Of a stretch of DNA of 64,000 nucleotides, positions 7,171 to 16,254 are shown one piece after another. The position numbers were made by a program, and so were the translations under genes. Location: positions 1-64,000 of the forward strand of contig JAUCZK010000012.1 in assembly GCA_030373145.1 (NCBI GenBank), given 5' to 3'. Numbering within the stretch: position 1 is the stretch's first letter; the number at the start of each line of letters is the position of its first letter. This DNA comes from Cyanobium sp. CZS48M (lineage in GTDB: Bacteria > Cyanobacteriota > Cyanobacteriia > PCC-6307 > Cyanobiaceae). The notes beneath the pieces were generated by a model. The model was given only the letters and a program-made list of their open reading frames with translations. It made no database searches and was not told the DNA's origin.

Positions 7171-9411
7171 TCAACGGCACACGAGCTCAGCCTCCAACTC
7201 CAGCGCCACCGCCAGGCCCTCGTCTTCCACGTGCCTGGCCACCACCAGCCGGTGCAAGCCTGCTTCGGTCACGAAGCCATCCAGGGCAGGATCAAACGTG
7301 GCGCAGGCGCGCAGCGGGATGGCCAGGGTGATGTGGTGGGATTCACCAGCGGCCAGGAGCAGGCGCTGAAACGCCACCAGGGTCCGAGCTGGACGCTCCA
7401 CTTTCCGAGCGGGTGGCTCCAGGTACAGCTGGACCACCTCCGCCGCCTCCACCTCGCCAGTGTTGGTGATGGTCACGCTCGCCTGCAGCTGAGTCATCCG
7501 GCCATCAGCGCGCTGGATCTCGGCTGTTAGGTCCGACGCCATGAACTGGCTGTAGGACAACCCGAAGCCAAAGGGATAGGCGGCGGGATGGCCGTCACGC
7601 TGCAGGCGCCGGTAGCCATGCCAGAGGTCGTAGACGACCCGCCGCGCCCGGGGTTCGAAGGGCGGCAGCTGGGAGGCGTCGGCCACCATGGAGAAGGGCA
7701 GGCGGCCCGAGGGCGACACCCTGCCGAGCAGCACATCGGCCAGGGCCGCACCGCCTTGTTCGCCCGGATACCAGAGCAGCAGAAGGCCTGGAACCAGCTG
7801 CCGCCATTCCTCGATGAGCATGGCGCCACCACCCATCAGCACCACCACGGTGCGTGGATTGGCGGCGGCGACCTGGCGGATCAGGGTTACCTGATCCGCG
7901 GGCAGGGTCAGGTCGGTGCGATCACCGGCGGCAAAATCACCACCCTGGCGGGCTGAGGCGAAGCTGGTGATCCAGGCGAGCAGGTCGGCCACTGGTCGCC
8001 ACTGCGGCATCAGCCGGCGCCGCCCCAGCAGGCGCACCATCCACTCGGGCGGAGGGACCAGGCGCAGGATCGGGGCGATGTCCCCCGGGTGGATGTGCTC
8101 CCCCTCCAGGCGCCAGTCCAGACCGGCCACCACCACGGCGGCGTCGCAGTGCGCCGCCAGCTCCGCCGCTGCCTGGGGGCTGCTGCCGCTGGCCTGCTCG
8201 ATCCGCAGATCCGGAGCGGCTGCCCGCAAGCCCTCCAGTGGCGTCAGCACCGCTCCGGGCAGGGGTCTGGTGTCTGAGGATCCCCGATCCCCCAGGTTCG
8301 CCACCGACGCCAGACTCCCGATCACGGCCAGCGAGCTCAGGCCGGTGAAGGGCAGCACCTGCCCCTCGTTGCGCAGCAGCACGATCGAGCTGGTGGCCGC
8401 TTTGCGGGCCAGGGCCCGATGCGCCTTGCAGGAGCGGATCGATGCGGGGTAGGTCCCGGGGGGCACGCCCAGCTGCACCTGCAGCAGCCGCAGCACGGCC
8501 TCGTCTACACATTGCATCGGCACCCTGCCGTCGGCGACGGCCTCGGGCAGGCAACCGGCGAAGACCATGCGGAAGGGCATTTCCAGGTCTTGTCCAGCCA
8601 GCAGGGCGGCGACGCCATCACGCACGCCGAAGATGAAATCGGTGACCACGAAGCCGCCGAATCCCCAGCGCTCCTTGAGGATCCGCCGCAGCAGCTGAGG
8701 GTGCTGGCCGCACCAGAGGCCGTTGACCTGGTTGTAGGCGCTCATCATTGAGCCGGCGCCGGCGTCCACGCAGTCGCGGAAGTGGGGGAGATAGAGCTCA
8801 TGCAGCACCCGCTCACTGACCTGCACGTCGACCAGGAAACGGGAGCTGTCGATCGAGTTAAGGGCGAAGTGCTTGACGCAGGCCACGGCATGGCGTTCCA
8901 GCCCCCGGGTCATGGCGGCACCCATGGCGCCCACATGCACCGGGTCCTCCCCGTAGGTCTCCTGGGCCCTGCCCCAGCCGGGGTGGCGGAGGAGGTTGAT
9001 GCACACCCCGGCCACCCAGTTGGCCCCGAAGGAACGGGCCTCGCGGCCGATGGCCTCACCGATGCGTTCCTCCAGATCGGGATCCCAGCAGGCACCCCGC
9101 GCCATCGGCACCGGAAAGGTGGTGGCCCCACCCTCCAGCGTCACGCCGCGGGGGCCGTCGACGAACTGAAGCCCCGCCAGGCCGAGACGGGGCACCTGCC
9201 CCGCCGGCCACGGATGGCGGTGGGAGGCCTGATGGAGGGCGATGTCCGCCATGCCGGACCAGAACGGGGTGTCGCCGTCGAGCAGCGCCAGCTTTTCGGA
9301 TGTGGTGAGCTCCGCGAGCAGCTTCAGGGCGCGAGCCTGGATCAAGGATCCGTGATCCTTCATGGTCGTCATCGTTGAGGCGCCTGTTCCAAGCGGTGGC
9401 CCAGGCACCAA
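7171..9411 (-). CDS. Glycoside hydrolase family 3 (beta-glucosidase-like)
   Basis: CVKHFALNS, MMSAYNQVNG, ILKERWGFGGFVVTDF, LLWYPGEQGGAALADVLLGRVSPSGRLPFS, FGFGLSYSQF, fibronectin-III-like C-terminus. Confidence 0.92.
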   Translation of the reverse strand: MVPGPPLGTGASTMTTMKDHGSLIQARALKLLAELTTSEKLALLDGDTPFWSGMADIALHQASHRHPWPAGQVPRLGLAGLQFVDGPRGVTLEGGATTFPVPMARGACWDPDLEERIGEAIGREARSFGANWVAGVCINLLRHPGWGRAQETYGEDPVHVGAMGAAMTRGLERHAVACVKHFALNSIDSSRFLVDVQVSERVLHELYLPHFRDCVDAGAGSMMSAYNQVNGLWCGQHPQLLRRILKERWGFGGFVVTDFIFGVRDGVAALLAGQDLEMPFRMVFAGCLPEAVADGRVPMQCVDEAVLRLLQVQLGVPPGTYPASIRSCKAHRALARKAATSSIVLLRNEGQVLPFTGLSSLAVIGSLASVANLGDRGSSDTRPLPGAVLTPLEGLRAAAPDLRIEQASGSSPQAAAELAAHCDAAVVVAGLDWRLEGEHIHPGDIAPILRLVPPPEWMVRLLGRRRLMPQWRPVADLLAWITSFASARQGGDFAAGDRTDLTLPADQVTLIRQVAAANPRTVVVLMGGGAMLIEEWRQLVPGLLLLWYPGEQGGAALADVLLGRVSPSGRLPFSMVADASQLPPFEPRARRVVYDLWHGYRRLQRDGHPAAYPFGFGLSYSQFMASDLTAEIQRADGRMTQLQASVTITNTGEVEAAEVVQLYLEPPARKVERPARTLVAFQRLLLAAGESHHITLAIPLRACATFDPALDGFVTEAGLHRLVVARHVEDEGLAVALELEAELVCR

Positions 9412-9485
9412 GCCAAGATCCAGTCCATCAGCAGTGAGGTCCCGATCAGCATGAACGCCTCGGTGTGATCTGGAGGTCTTGAGAT

Positions 9486-10004
9486 TCAGTGGGGAACAAA
9501 TCTGGCCATCGCCGCATCCCGGTTGATGAGCTCCTCAGCTTGCGCTGAATCAGGGTTCAGCAGCTGGAAATCACCGAATTCGAAACCAGGGGCCACGGTG
9601 CATCCCACCAAGACCTCATCGCTGATCGGTTCAGCGGCTTGCCAGAGGCCAGCTGGGATCACGTGGCAGAACGTGCGGGTCTCGGCTGAGAGCGTGACAC
9701 AGCTAGGGGAGGTGCTGGTTCCGTCCCAGCTGTACAGACGGAGACCGCAGCCCTGGTAGAGGTTCCAGACCTCGTCGGAGGCCACCTGATGAAACAGGCT
9801 TCGTTCACCAGCCCTCAACTGGAAATAAATGTGGGTGAGTGCGCAACGGCCCTGCCCTGCTGCTGTGGTTACACGATGGCTGGAGCGGAACAGTTCACGG
9901 AAACGCCCGCCTTCAGGGTGATCGATTAACGGCTCAGGTTCCACGGCAAAAACAACCTTCAGGAGTAGATAGTCTGCTTCACTCGCCCACCTGTTGGCCG
10001 CCAA
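9486..10004 (-). CDS. DUF985-like cupin family protein
   Basis: HPEGGRFRELFRS, IYFQLRAGERSLFHQVASDEVWNLYQG, VGCTVAPGFEFGDFQL. Confidence 0.85.
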   Translation of the reverse strand: MAANRWASEADYLLLKVVFAVEPEPLIDHPEGGRFRELFRSSHRVTTAAGQGRCALTHIYFQLRAGERSLFHQVASDEVWNLYQGCGLRLYSWDGTSTSPSCVTLSAETRTFCHVIPAGLWQAAEPISDEVLVGCTVAPGFEFGDFQLLNPDSAQAEELINRDAAMARFVPH

Positions 10005-10288
10005 GGTTGAGAGGTTGTTGCAGGCCCCATGGCCGGCCGGAGGTGCTCAGAGCCACGCCCTTGAATCAAGCGGAGCAGGATCGCAATCAATGGCGTACAA
10101 GCGCTGGGTCAGTAGGGGATTGACTCAATAAATTGTGCGCGATTATCCCCTGAGTGGATGGAGTGGCCCTTGTCTTCCGCCCTCGGTCTCATCAGGCCAT
10201 GCATCCGTTTTTCTGTCAGGACTAGGGGCGGATGGCCTTCTGGCCAGGTCAGGGGGCGTGGTGTTGGCCCTAGGGTCTGGGCCCATGG

Positions 10289-11104
10289 ATGCTTTTGTTG
10301 ATGCAGAGTTCGATGCGCCCGGCCGGTGGCGATGGACCTGGAGCTGGTTTTCAGCTGATCGCGGCGGCGGCTGTGGCCCTGCTGATCCTGCTCACCCAGA
10401 CGATCTTCATCGTCCCGGCCGGAAACGTGGCTGTGGTCACCACCCTGGGGCGCGTCACGGGCGGCCAGCGCAGCCCCGGTCCTAACGTCAAGGTGCCGCT
10501 GATACAGGCCACTTCGTTTTTTGATGTGCGCACCCAGGTGCGTCCTGAGCAGTTCTCCACGCTCACCAAGGATCTGCAGGTGATCGAGGCGACGGCCACG
10601 GTCAAATATGCCATCAAGCCCAAAGAAGCGGGCCGGATCTACGAAACAATCGCCACCGATAACCAGCAGATCTATCCGCGCATCATTCAGCCGTCACTGC
10701 TCAAGGCACTCAAGTCGGTGTTTTCCCAGTATGAGCTGGTGACCATTGCCACTGAATGGAACAGCATCTCCGAGCTCGTTCAGGACAAGGTGGCTCAGGA
10801 ACTGATCAAGTTCGATTACGTGCAGGTGCAGGGGCTTGACCTCACCGGCCTGCAGATCGCTGAGGAATACCGCGCAGCGATCGAGCAGAAGCAGATCGCC
10901 GATCAGCGGCTGCTGCGCGCCCAGACTGAAGTGAAGATCGCCGAACAGGAGGCCAAGCGCTACCAGATCCTCAACTCCAGCCTGGATGATCAGGTGCTCT
11001 TCAAGCTCTTCCTCGACAAGTGGGACGGCCAGACCTCCGTGGTGCCGGCCCTGCCGGGCACAGCCGGCGGTGGCACTCCGGTGATTGTCAACGGGCGCCG
11101 CTGA
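10289..11104 (+). CDS. SPFH/prohibitin family membrane protein
   Basis: N-terminal TM then FIVPAGNVAVVTTLGRVTGGQRSPGPNVKVPLIQ; coiled-coil C-terminus AEEYRAAIEQKQIADQRLLRAQTEVKIAEQEAKRY. Confidence 0.88.
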   Translation: MLLLMQSSMRPAGGDGPGAGFQLIAAAAVALLILLTQTIFIVPAGNVAVVTTLGRVTGGQRSPGPNVKVPLIQATSFFDVRTQVRPEQFSTLTKDLQVIEATATVKYAIKPKEAGRIYETIATDNQQIYPRIIQPSLLKALKSVFSQYELVTIATEWNSISELVQDKVAQELIKFDYVQVQGLDLTGLQIAEEYRAAIEQKQIADQRLLRAQTEVKIAEQEAKRYQILNSSLDDQVLFKLFLDKWDGQTSVVPALPGTAGGGTPVIVNGRR

Positions 11105-11107
11105 ATC

Positions 11108-11482
11108 TCAGTCGTAGCGGCAGGCCGGGCTCAGTCCCGGCACCGTGAACTCCTGGAACCAGAGGAAGTCGCGGCTTCTCCAGCCCAGATCAAAGGGGGC
11201 TGTGGAGGCCCACTCCCCCCGCTCGAGCTGGAAGTGTGACCTGAGGTAGTTGGGCACCAGGGCTTCCACCTCCCGCTGACCTTCGCTCTCCTCATCGGCA
11301 AAAAGCCGATCCAGGTAGAGCACTGCAAAGATTGACGCCCCCTCATCCACCACCACCACCTCGAACGGTCCGTCCTCGGCGGGCAGGGGGGTGACTTCGA
11401 AGAACTCATCACGCTCCAGCGGATCCGACGGAGCCTTCTCCATCAGAGCTGCCAGGGCCTGCGTGAAGCGATCGAGGGTCAC
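11108..11482 (-). CDS. Hypothetical protein, probable GTG start overlapping the upstream CPBP gene stop
   Basis: ORF VTLDRFTQALAALMEKAPSDPLERDEFFEVTPLP...; the extended N-terminus in the ORF track lies inside the CPBP coding region and looks spurious. Confidence 0.6.
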   Translation of the reverse strand: MTLDRFTQALAALMEKAPSDPLERDEFFEVTPLPAEDGPFEVVVVDEGASIFAVLYLDRLFADEESEGQREVEALVPNYLRSHFQLERGEWASTAPFDLGWRSRDFLWFQEFTVPGLSPACRYD

Positions 11483-13902
11483 GGCGGGGGCTGCGGCTGC
11501 TTCTGCATCCTCGCTCTGCCCCCCAGGCCCCAGAGCCAGAGCGTTACAGCCAGCCCATGCAGCAACACCGGCGGCCAGAGGGAGCCGCTCAGCCCGTAGG
11601 TCAGCACGCAGGCCGCCCCCAGCAGGCTGCACTGAACCAGGAAGCGGCCGTCGCCGAACACCCCTCGCCCTGCCGGGTACCAGCAGCGGGCCGCCACAAG
11701 GTGGTACAACACGAACAGGCCCACGCTCAGGGCTCCCCAAGCGGCTGAGCCGGCCAGGGATTCCCCCTCAAGCGGGTGGGGCAGCAGGGCTACGCGGAAC
11801 AGAAGTTCCTCCCCCAAGGCCGGCATCAGCAGCAGGCCCGGCATGGCCCGCAGCGCCGGCCCCAGTGCTTCCAGCCTCCAGGGGCTCAGAAATCCCGAGC
11901 GCCATCCCAGCGGCAGGGCCAGCGCCGCGTAGGCCGCCACAACCGCCAGAGCGCGCCCCAGGCTGGCTGGCCCGAGGGGCGCGAACAGGGCATCGCTGAG
12001 GCGCCGCAGCAGGGTGGAGAGGATCGGAATCTGACCCAGCAGCAGGGTGGGGGCCAGCGGTTCAAGACTGGTGTCGCCTCCGGCCAGCTGGTTGCTGCGC
12101 AGGAACCAGAGGCTGGCGCCGTGCTGCAGGAACACCCGTGCCATGTCGTCGTGGGCGCGGCGGGGCAGCATCGAGCGCCAGCTCAGCAGCGCATCCACAC
12201 CCGTTTCGCCGCGCACGAAGCTCCCACCCGCCACCACCGCCGCGTTGTGGCGCCAATCGGAGCGCACCATGCCGAAGGGGCTGAGCAGCTCATCCAGGGA
12301 GGACGAGAGACGCGCCAGCTGGCGAAAGGCCTGGCTGGAGTTCTCCTGGGGGTGGGCTTTGATCCAGCCGCGCAGCTCGGGTTCGTTGGCCGTGCGGCGG
12401 CGCAGGCGATCGATGGCGATGAACAGCGCCTGACTCGAATCCTGCACGCAGGAGGTGGCCGGGGTCACCGTGGAGACGCCACTGCCATCGCCACTGCGGT
12501 AGCGGGCCATCAGCACCTCCGCCTGGATCGCCAGCTCCTGCAGCAACGACAGGGGTTGGCCGGCCACCGTCAGGTCGTCGAAGGGGCGCAGCTTGATCAG
12601 CACATCGGAGATGGGCCGTGAACCCAGCCAGCCCCGCTGCAGATCACCGCTGAAGGCCGTCCAGTCCTGGGTCCCCGAGACGATGCCATTGGGGTTGTTG
12701 GCATAGATCTGGTGGTAGCGCAGGTCGAAGCGGGGCTCGCCGGTGATGGCATCGTTCACCACCCGCGCTTCCCCGAAGGCGAAGTGGCCGGTCACGGTGA
12801 AGCCGCTGATCCGTTCACCCCCCGGCCCACCGATGCCACCGAAGCTGTGGATCAGCAGGGCCCTATCCCCCGCCTGCCAGCTCTCGCCCAGCAACACCCG
12901 CCTGATCTGCCCCCGCTGCCTGGGGGTGTCGGCCCAGTTGCCGCGCAGGATGTAAGGGAGTCCCTCTCGGGCGGTGGGCAGCACGGCATCGGGGCTCAGC
13001 AGGTGCAGGGCCCTGGGCCGGATGGCCTGGACCGTGAACAGCCCCTCGGCGTCAGGTGCGCCGTAGAGGTACCAACCCTGGGCCCCCACGGGATTGGAGC
13101 TCAGCCCTCGCGGCGTGGAGATCCAGCGGCCGTAGCGATCGCGGGGCTGCTGGGGCACCCGCACCACATCCTCGGGGCCGCTGAAGTCCCCCCGCTCCGG
13201 GCTCCAGTGCTGAACGCGGAAGCGCTCCGGCTGGCCGGCAACGGGCCCAAGAATCCGCCCCAGACCCACGTAGCGGCCGCTGATCTGCAGCGGTGGTCGG
13301 CCGATGCTCAGCCGGCTGGAGCCATCCGCCGCCGGCTCCAGCTCCACCTCCTCCAGCTGGACGATCAGATCGTCGTTGGGGCGCGCCCCCGCCAGCGACT
13401 GCAGTGGCCCCACCCGCCGACGCCCATCCAGCCGCCTTGGCAGCAGGTTGCCCTGGGCCTCGATCGCCTGGGCCTCCGGCGCGAAGCGCACATCGGTGCT
13501 CACCCGCTCCACCAGCTCCTGCAGGGCCGGCCGCTGGGCCCAGCCCAGACGCAGCACCTGCCCCTGGAGCGCCACGGCTGTCGTGGGCGCGTGCTCGATC
13601 TCGACCCACACCCAGTCGCCGGGATCCCGGTCGGTTTCAGCGGCGCTGGGCAGGATCAACCGCCCGATCCAGCCGGCGTGGGGAGGATACAGGCGCGGAT
13701 CGGGGCGCTGGGCCAGCGGGTAGTGGCTGGGCCGGTTGAAAGGGGCGGCCTGGGCCAGGGCGTAACTGCTGCCAGGGGCGGGAGGGCCGGCCAAGGAAGG
13801 AGCCAGCAGCAGCGACACCACCAGGGTCAGCAGCAGCAGGAGCGGCCGCCGAGCACGGGGCCAGGGGCCTGATCGCCGCCCACGGGGAGAGACCGATCTC
13901 AC
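11479..13902 (-). CDS. CPBP-type (CAAX protease-like) membrane protein with a large N-terminal region of unknown function
   Basis: C-terminal multi-TM region with MPALGEELLFRVALLP (EExxxR motif) and later LYHL / LLHGLAVTLWLW; about 550 aa exported or periplasmic-like N-terminal part after a signal peptide. Confidence 0.75.
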   Translation of the reverse strand: MRSVSPRGRRSGPWPRARRPLLLLLTLVVSLLLAPSLAGPPAPGSSYALAQAAPFNRPSHYPLAQRPDPRLYPPHAGWIGRLILPSAAETDRDPGDWVWVEIEHAPTTAVALQGQVLRLGWAQRPALQELVERVSTDVRFAPEAQAIEAQGNLLPRRLDGRRRVGPLQSLAGARPNDDLIVQLEEVELEPAADGSSRLSIGRPPLQISGRYVGLGRILGPVAGQPERFRVQHWSPERGDFSGPEDVVRVPQQPRDRYGRWISTPRGLSSNPVGAQGWYLYGAPDAEGLFTVQAIRPRALHLLSPDAVLPTAREGLPYILRGNWADTPRQRGQIRRVLLGESWQAGDRALLIHSFGGIGGPGGERISGFTVTGHFAFGEARVVNDAITGEPRFDLRYHQIYANNPNGIVSGTQDWTAFSGDLQRGWLGSRPISDVLIKLRPFDDLTVAGQPLSLLQELAIQAEVLMARYRSGDGSGVSTVTPATSCVQDSSQALFIAIDRLRRRTANEPELRGWIKAHPQENSSQAFRQLARLSSSLDELLSPFGMVRSDWRHNAAVVAGGSFVRGETGVDALLSWRSMLPRRAHDDMARVFLQHGASLWFLRSNQLAGGDTSLEPLAPTLLLGQIPILSTLLRRLSDALFAPLGPASLGRALAVVAAYAALALPLGWRSGFLSPWRLEALGPALRAMPGLLLMPALGEELLFRVALLPHPLEGESLAGSAAWGALSVGLFVLYHLVAARCWYPAGRGVFGDGRFLVQCSLLGAACVLTYGLSGSLWPPVLLHGLAVTLWLWGLGGRARMQKQPQPPP

Positions 13903-15230
13903 GGCCGGGGGCTCAGGGTGGCTGGGGCCACCTCCAGCTGGGCGGCGCCGCAGTGGCTGCAGTAGGGCAGGTGCCGGCGGGTGGGCTCGTGGCAGTGGAC
14001 GCAGCTGCGGAGCTGGGCGTAGCCGCAGTGGGGGCAGTGGCGGTCGCCGTTGGGCAGCTTGCGCGCGCAGTGCAGGCAGCGGCTGCGCTGGGCCCGCTCC
14101 GCCGCCTGCAGCCTGGGGTTGAACACCAGCGCCTGCAGCAGCTTGATCAGGGCGAAACCCACCACTGGCACCGCCAGCAGGTAGAGATAATTGACCAGGA
14201 AGCGCAGGTTGCCCGCCAGGGCCCGCACCGCCGCCAGCAGCAGCTCGAAGATCACCCCCACCTGGGCCACTTCCGCCAGCTTCAGCAGCAGCGGGATCAG
14301 GGAGATCACCAGCAGGTGCCAGCTCACCAGGGCCAGCAGGCCGTGGTCGTGGCGCAGGGCGTGGCGGTGGATCAGCAGGCTCAGCAGCACCAGGGGAGCC
14401 AGGAAGAGGCCCTGCAGCAGCAGGCGCTGGCTGGGGGCCCAGAACTGGGCCCGCGCGAAGCCCCGCTCCATCGCCGCATAGCTGCCGCTGCGGTTCAGAA
14501 ACGCCAGGAACGCCTGGCTGTCACGGGCCTCCAGCAGGCCCTGACCAAGCGTGACCACTTCAGCGCGCAGGCTGGCAATGCGGGAGTCATTGGCCTCGAT
14601 CTGGCGTCGGGCCTGGGAGGCCGGCACCGCCTGGATCGACTGGGAGGCCGATTGCCCGGCGATCTGCTCCAGCAGGCTGGAGTCGTACTGGGAGCGGATG
14701 GCGGCGCTGTCCTGCTCCAGGGCGGTGATCTCGCTTTCGGCCGCATCCAGCTCCCTCTGCCGCTGGCGCAGCTGCGGCTGGGCGGCGATGCGGTCCTGAT
14801 GGCCCGCGAACTCCAGGCAGAGGGGCGCCACCTGGCCGAGGTGGTCGCGGCCGGCCGCGATGGCCCGGGAGCGGAATCCCGGTTCAGGGGCTGATGCCTG
14901 GCTCTCCCCCGGTGAGCGGCGGGGAAGGGCCCGGCGCAGGATCGCCAGGTTCTGCTCACGCTGATCCGTGCTGCCATCGCGGTAGAGGCTCCACTCGGCC
15001 TGACAGGGGAAGGCCTGCTGGGGGCTCAGGGGCCACTGGGCGATGGCGGCCATGCCGCTGAAGATGTTGACCAGCAACAGCAGATCCACCAGCACGATCA
15101 CCAGCAGGCTGGCCTTGTTCAGCGGCTGGCCATTGAGGCTCCCCGAGCGTTGCAGCAGCCTGCCCATCAGCCGCCTCAGCCGGTGGCGGGCACGGCTCAG
15201 GCGGGCGGTGAACGGGACTCCTTGCGGCAT
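13899..15230 (-). CDS. Membrane protein with coiled coil and C-terminal double zinc ribbon
   Basis: CLHCARKLPNGDRHCPHCGYAQLRSCVHCHEPTRRHLPYCSHCGAAQL (four CxxC knuckles), several TM segments, Q/E/R-rich coiled coil. Confidence 0.75.
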   Translation of the reverse strand: MPQGVPFTARLSRARHRLRRLMGRLLQRSGSLNGQPLNKASLLVIVLVDLLLLVNIFSGMAAIAQWPLSPQQAFPCQAEWSLYRDGSTDQREQNLAILRRALPRRSPGESQASAPEPGFRSRAIAAGRDHLGQVAPLCLEFAGHQDRIAAQPQLRQRQRELDAAESEITALEQDSAAIRSQYDSSLLEQIAGQSASQSIQAVPASQARRQIEANDSRIASLRAEVVTLGQGLLEARDSQAFLAFLNRSGSYAAMERGFARAQFWAPSQRLLLQGLFLAPLVLLSLLIHRHALRHDHGLLALVSWHLLVISLIPLLLKLAEVAQVGVIFELLLAAVRALAGNLRFLVNYLYLLAVPVVGFALIKLLQALVFNPRLQAAERAQRSRCLHCARKLPNGDRHCPHCGYAQLRSCVHCHEPTRRHLPYCSHCGAAQLEVAPATLSPRP

Positions 15231-15240
15231 CAGCGCGGTG

Positions 15241-16254
15241 CTAGGGCCAGAGGCTCAGCGTTGCAGGCAGCGCATCCAGCCGCCAGAGCTGGGCCCTTCG
15301 GCGCAACAACTCCTGCCCCACGATCGCCTCCACCCGCAGGCTCTCGAAGATCGGGTTGGCGGTCACGATGGCCTCGACTCGCTGGGCTGGATCACCCCCC
15401 GGCAAGGCCAGGCCGGAGAGGCTCTGGAGGCGGGCACTCTGCTCACCGCAGAACCCCGCCAGCCGCACAGCACTGGCTGGTGCTGTGGGCCGCAGCTTCG
15501 TTGCCAGTCCAGGTGTGATGAACAGCCCCTCGGCGCCGGTGTCGGCCAGGGCGAGGGCCGAACCCGCTGGGGTCTGCAAGGGCATCAGCGGCACCCCTTC
15601 GCGCCAGAGCAGCGGCAGGGTGGTGGCCCCGGTGGGGGCTGCCCGGCGCAAGCGATCGGCATCGACGAGGGCCAGCGGGCCCAGGCTGAGGCGCTGGCCC
15701 AGGGGGTCGATCCAGAGCGGCTGCTGCCGCAGCTGCGGGGCCCCCAGCACCCCATCCACCCCCTCCGGCAGCCCGGCCACCGGTAGCACCAGCGCCTCCA
15801 TGCCCCTGATCTGGAACCGATTGCCAGCCGCGCTGACCTCCAGGTCGGGCAGCTGCACCCGCCGGGGCTTCAGCTCGGGGCAGGCCGCACCGGCACCGGC
15901 GAGTGCGAAGGTTCTGGGGTCCACCAGCCGGCTCTGGAGCGCCAGGCGGCGCACCAGCTCGGGGGTCACCAGGGTGGTGGAGGCACCGGTGTCGAGCAGC
16001 AACCGCACCGGACCGCCGCTGCTCTGAAGGTTGAGCACGGGGGTGTCTCCGCCGCTGGCCCGCTCCAGGGGCACGCCCGCCTGGCCGCTGCTGCGACCGG
16101 GCGCCAGGGGTGGCCCCCCCAGCTGGATCAAGGCTGCCGTGGTGATGGCCTCCGCCCCAGAGCTGGGGGCCGAACCCGCGAGCAGCAGACCAATGAGCCC
16201 CAGCCTCAACCCCAGACCCAGACGATGACCCACGGCGGCGGCCCTGTGGCTCAT
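15241..16254 (-). CDS. Retropepsin/pepsin-like aspartic protease with two DTGA motifs; start at the ATG overlapping the upstream stop
   Basis: VRLLLDTGASTTLVTPELV and ALALADTGAEGLFITPGLA; paired VDGVLGAPQL and VEAIVGQELL hydrophobic-Gly motifs; signal peptide. Confidence 0.78.
   Translation of the reverse strand: MSHRAAAVGHRLGLGLRLGLIGLLLAGSAPSSGAEAITTAALIQLGGPPLAPGRSSGQAGVPLERASGGDTPVLNLQSSGGPVRLLLDTGASTTLVTPELVRRLALQSRLVDPRTFALAGAGAACPELKPRRVQLPDLEVSAAGNRFQIRGMEALVLPVAGLPEGVDGVLGAPQLRQQPLWIDPLGQRLSLGPLALVDADRLRRAAPTGATTLPLLWREGVPLMPLQTPAGSALALADTGAEGLFITPGLATKLRPTAPASAVRLAGFCGEQSARLQSLSGLALPGGDPAQRVEAIVTANPIFESLRVEAIVGQELLRRRAQLWRLDALPATLSLWP

Noticed and set aside
12712-13872. 386-aa plus-strand ORF opposite the CPBP-type gene
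   Set aside because: Low-complexity Gln/Gly/His/Pro composition, antisense to a gene with signal peptide and TM pattern.
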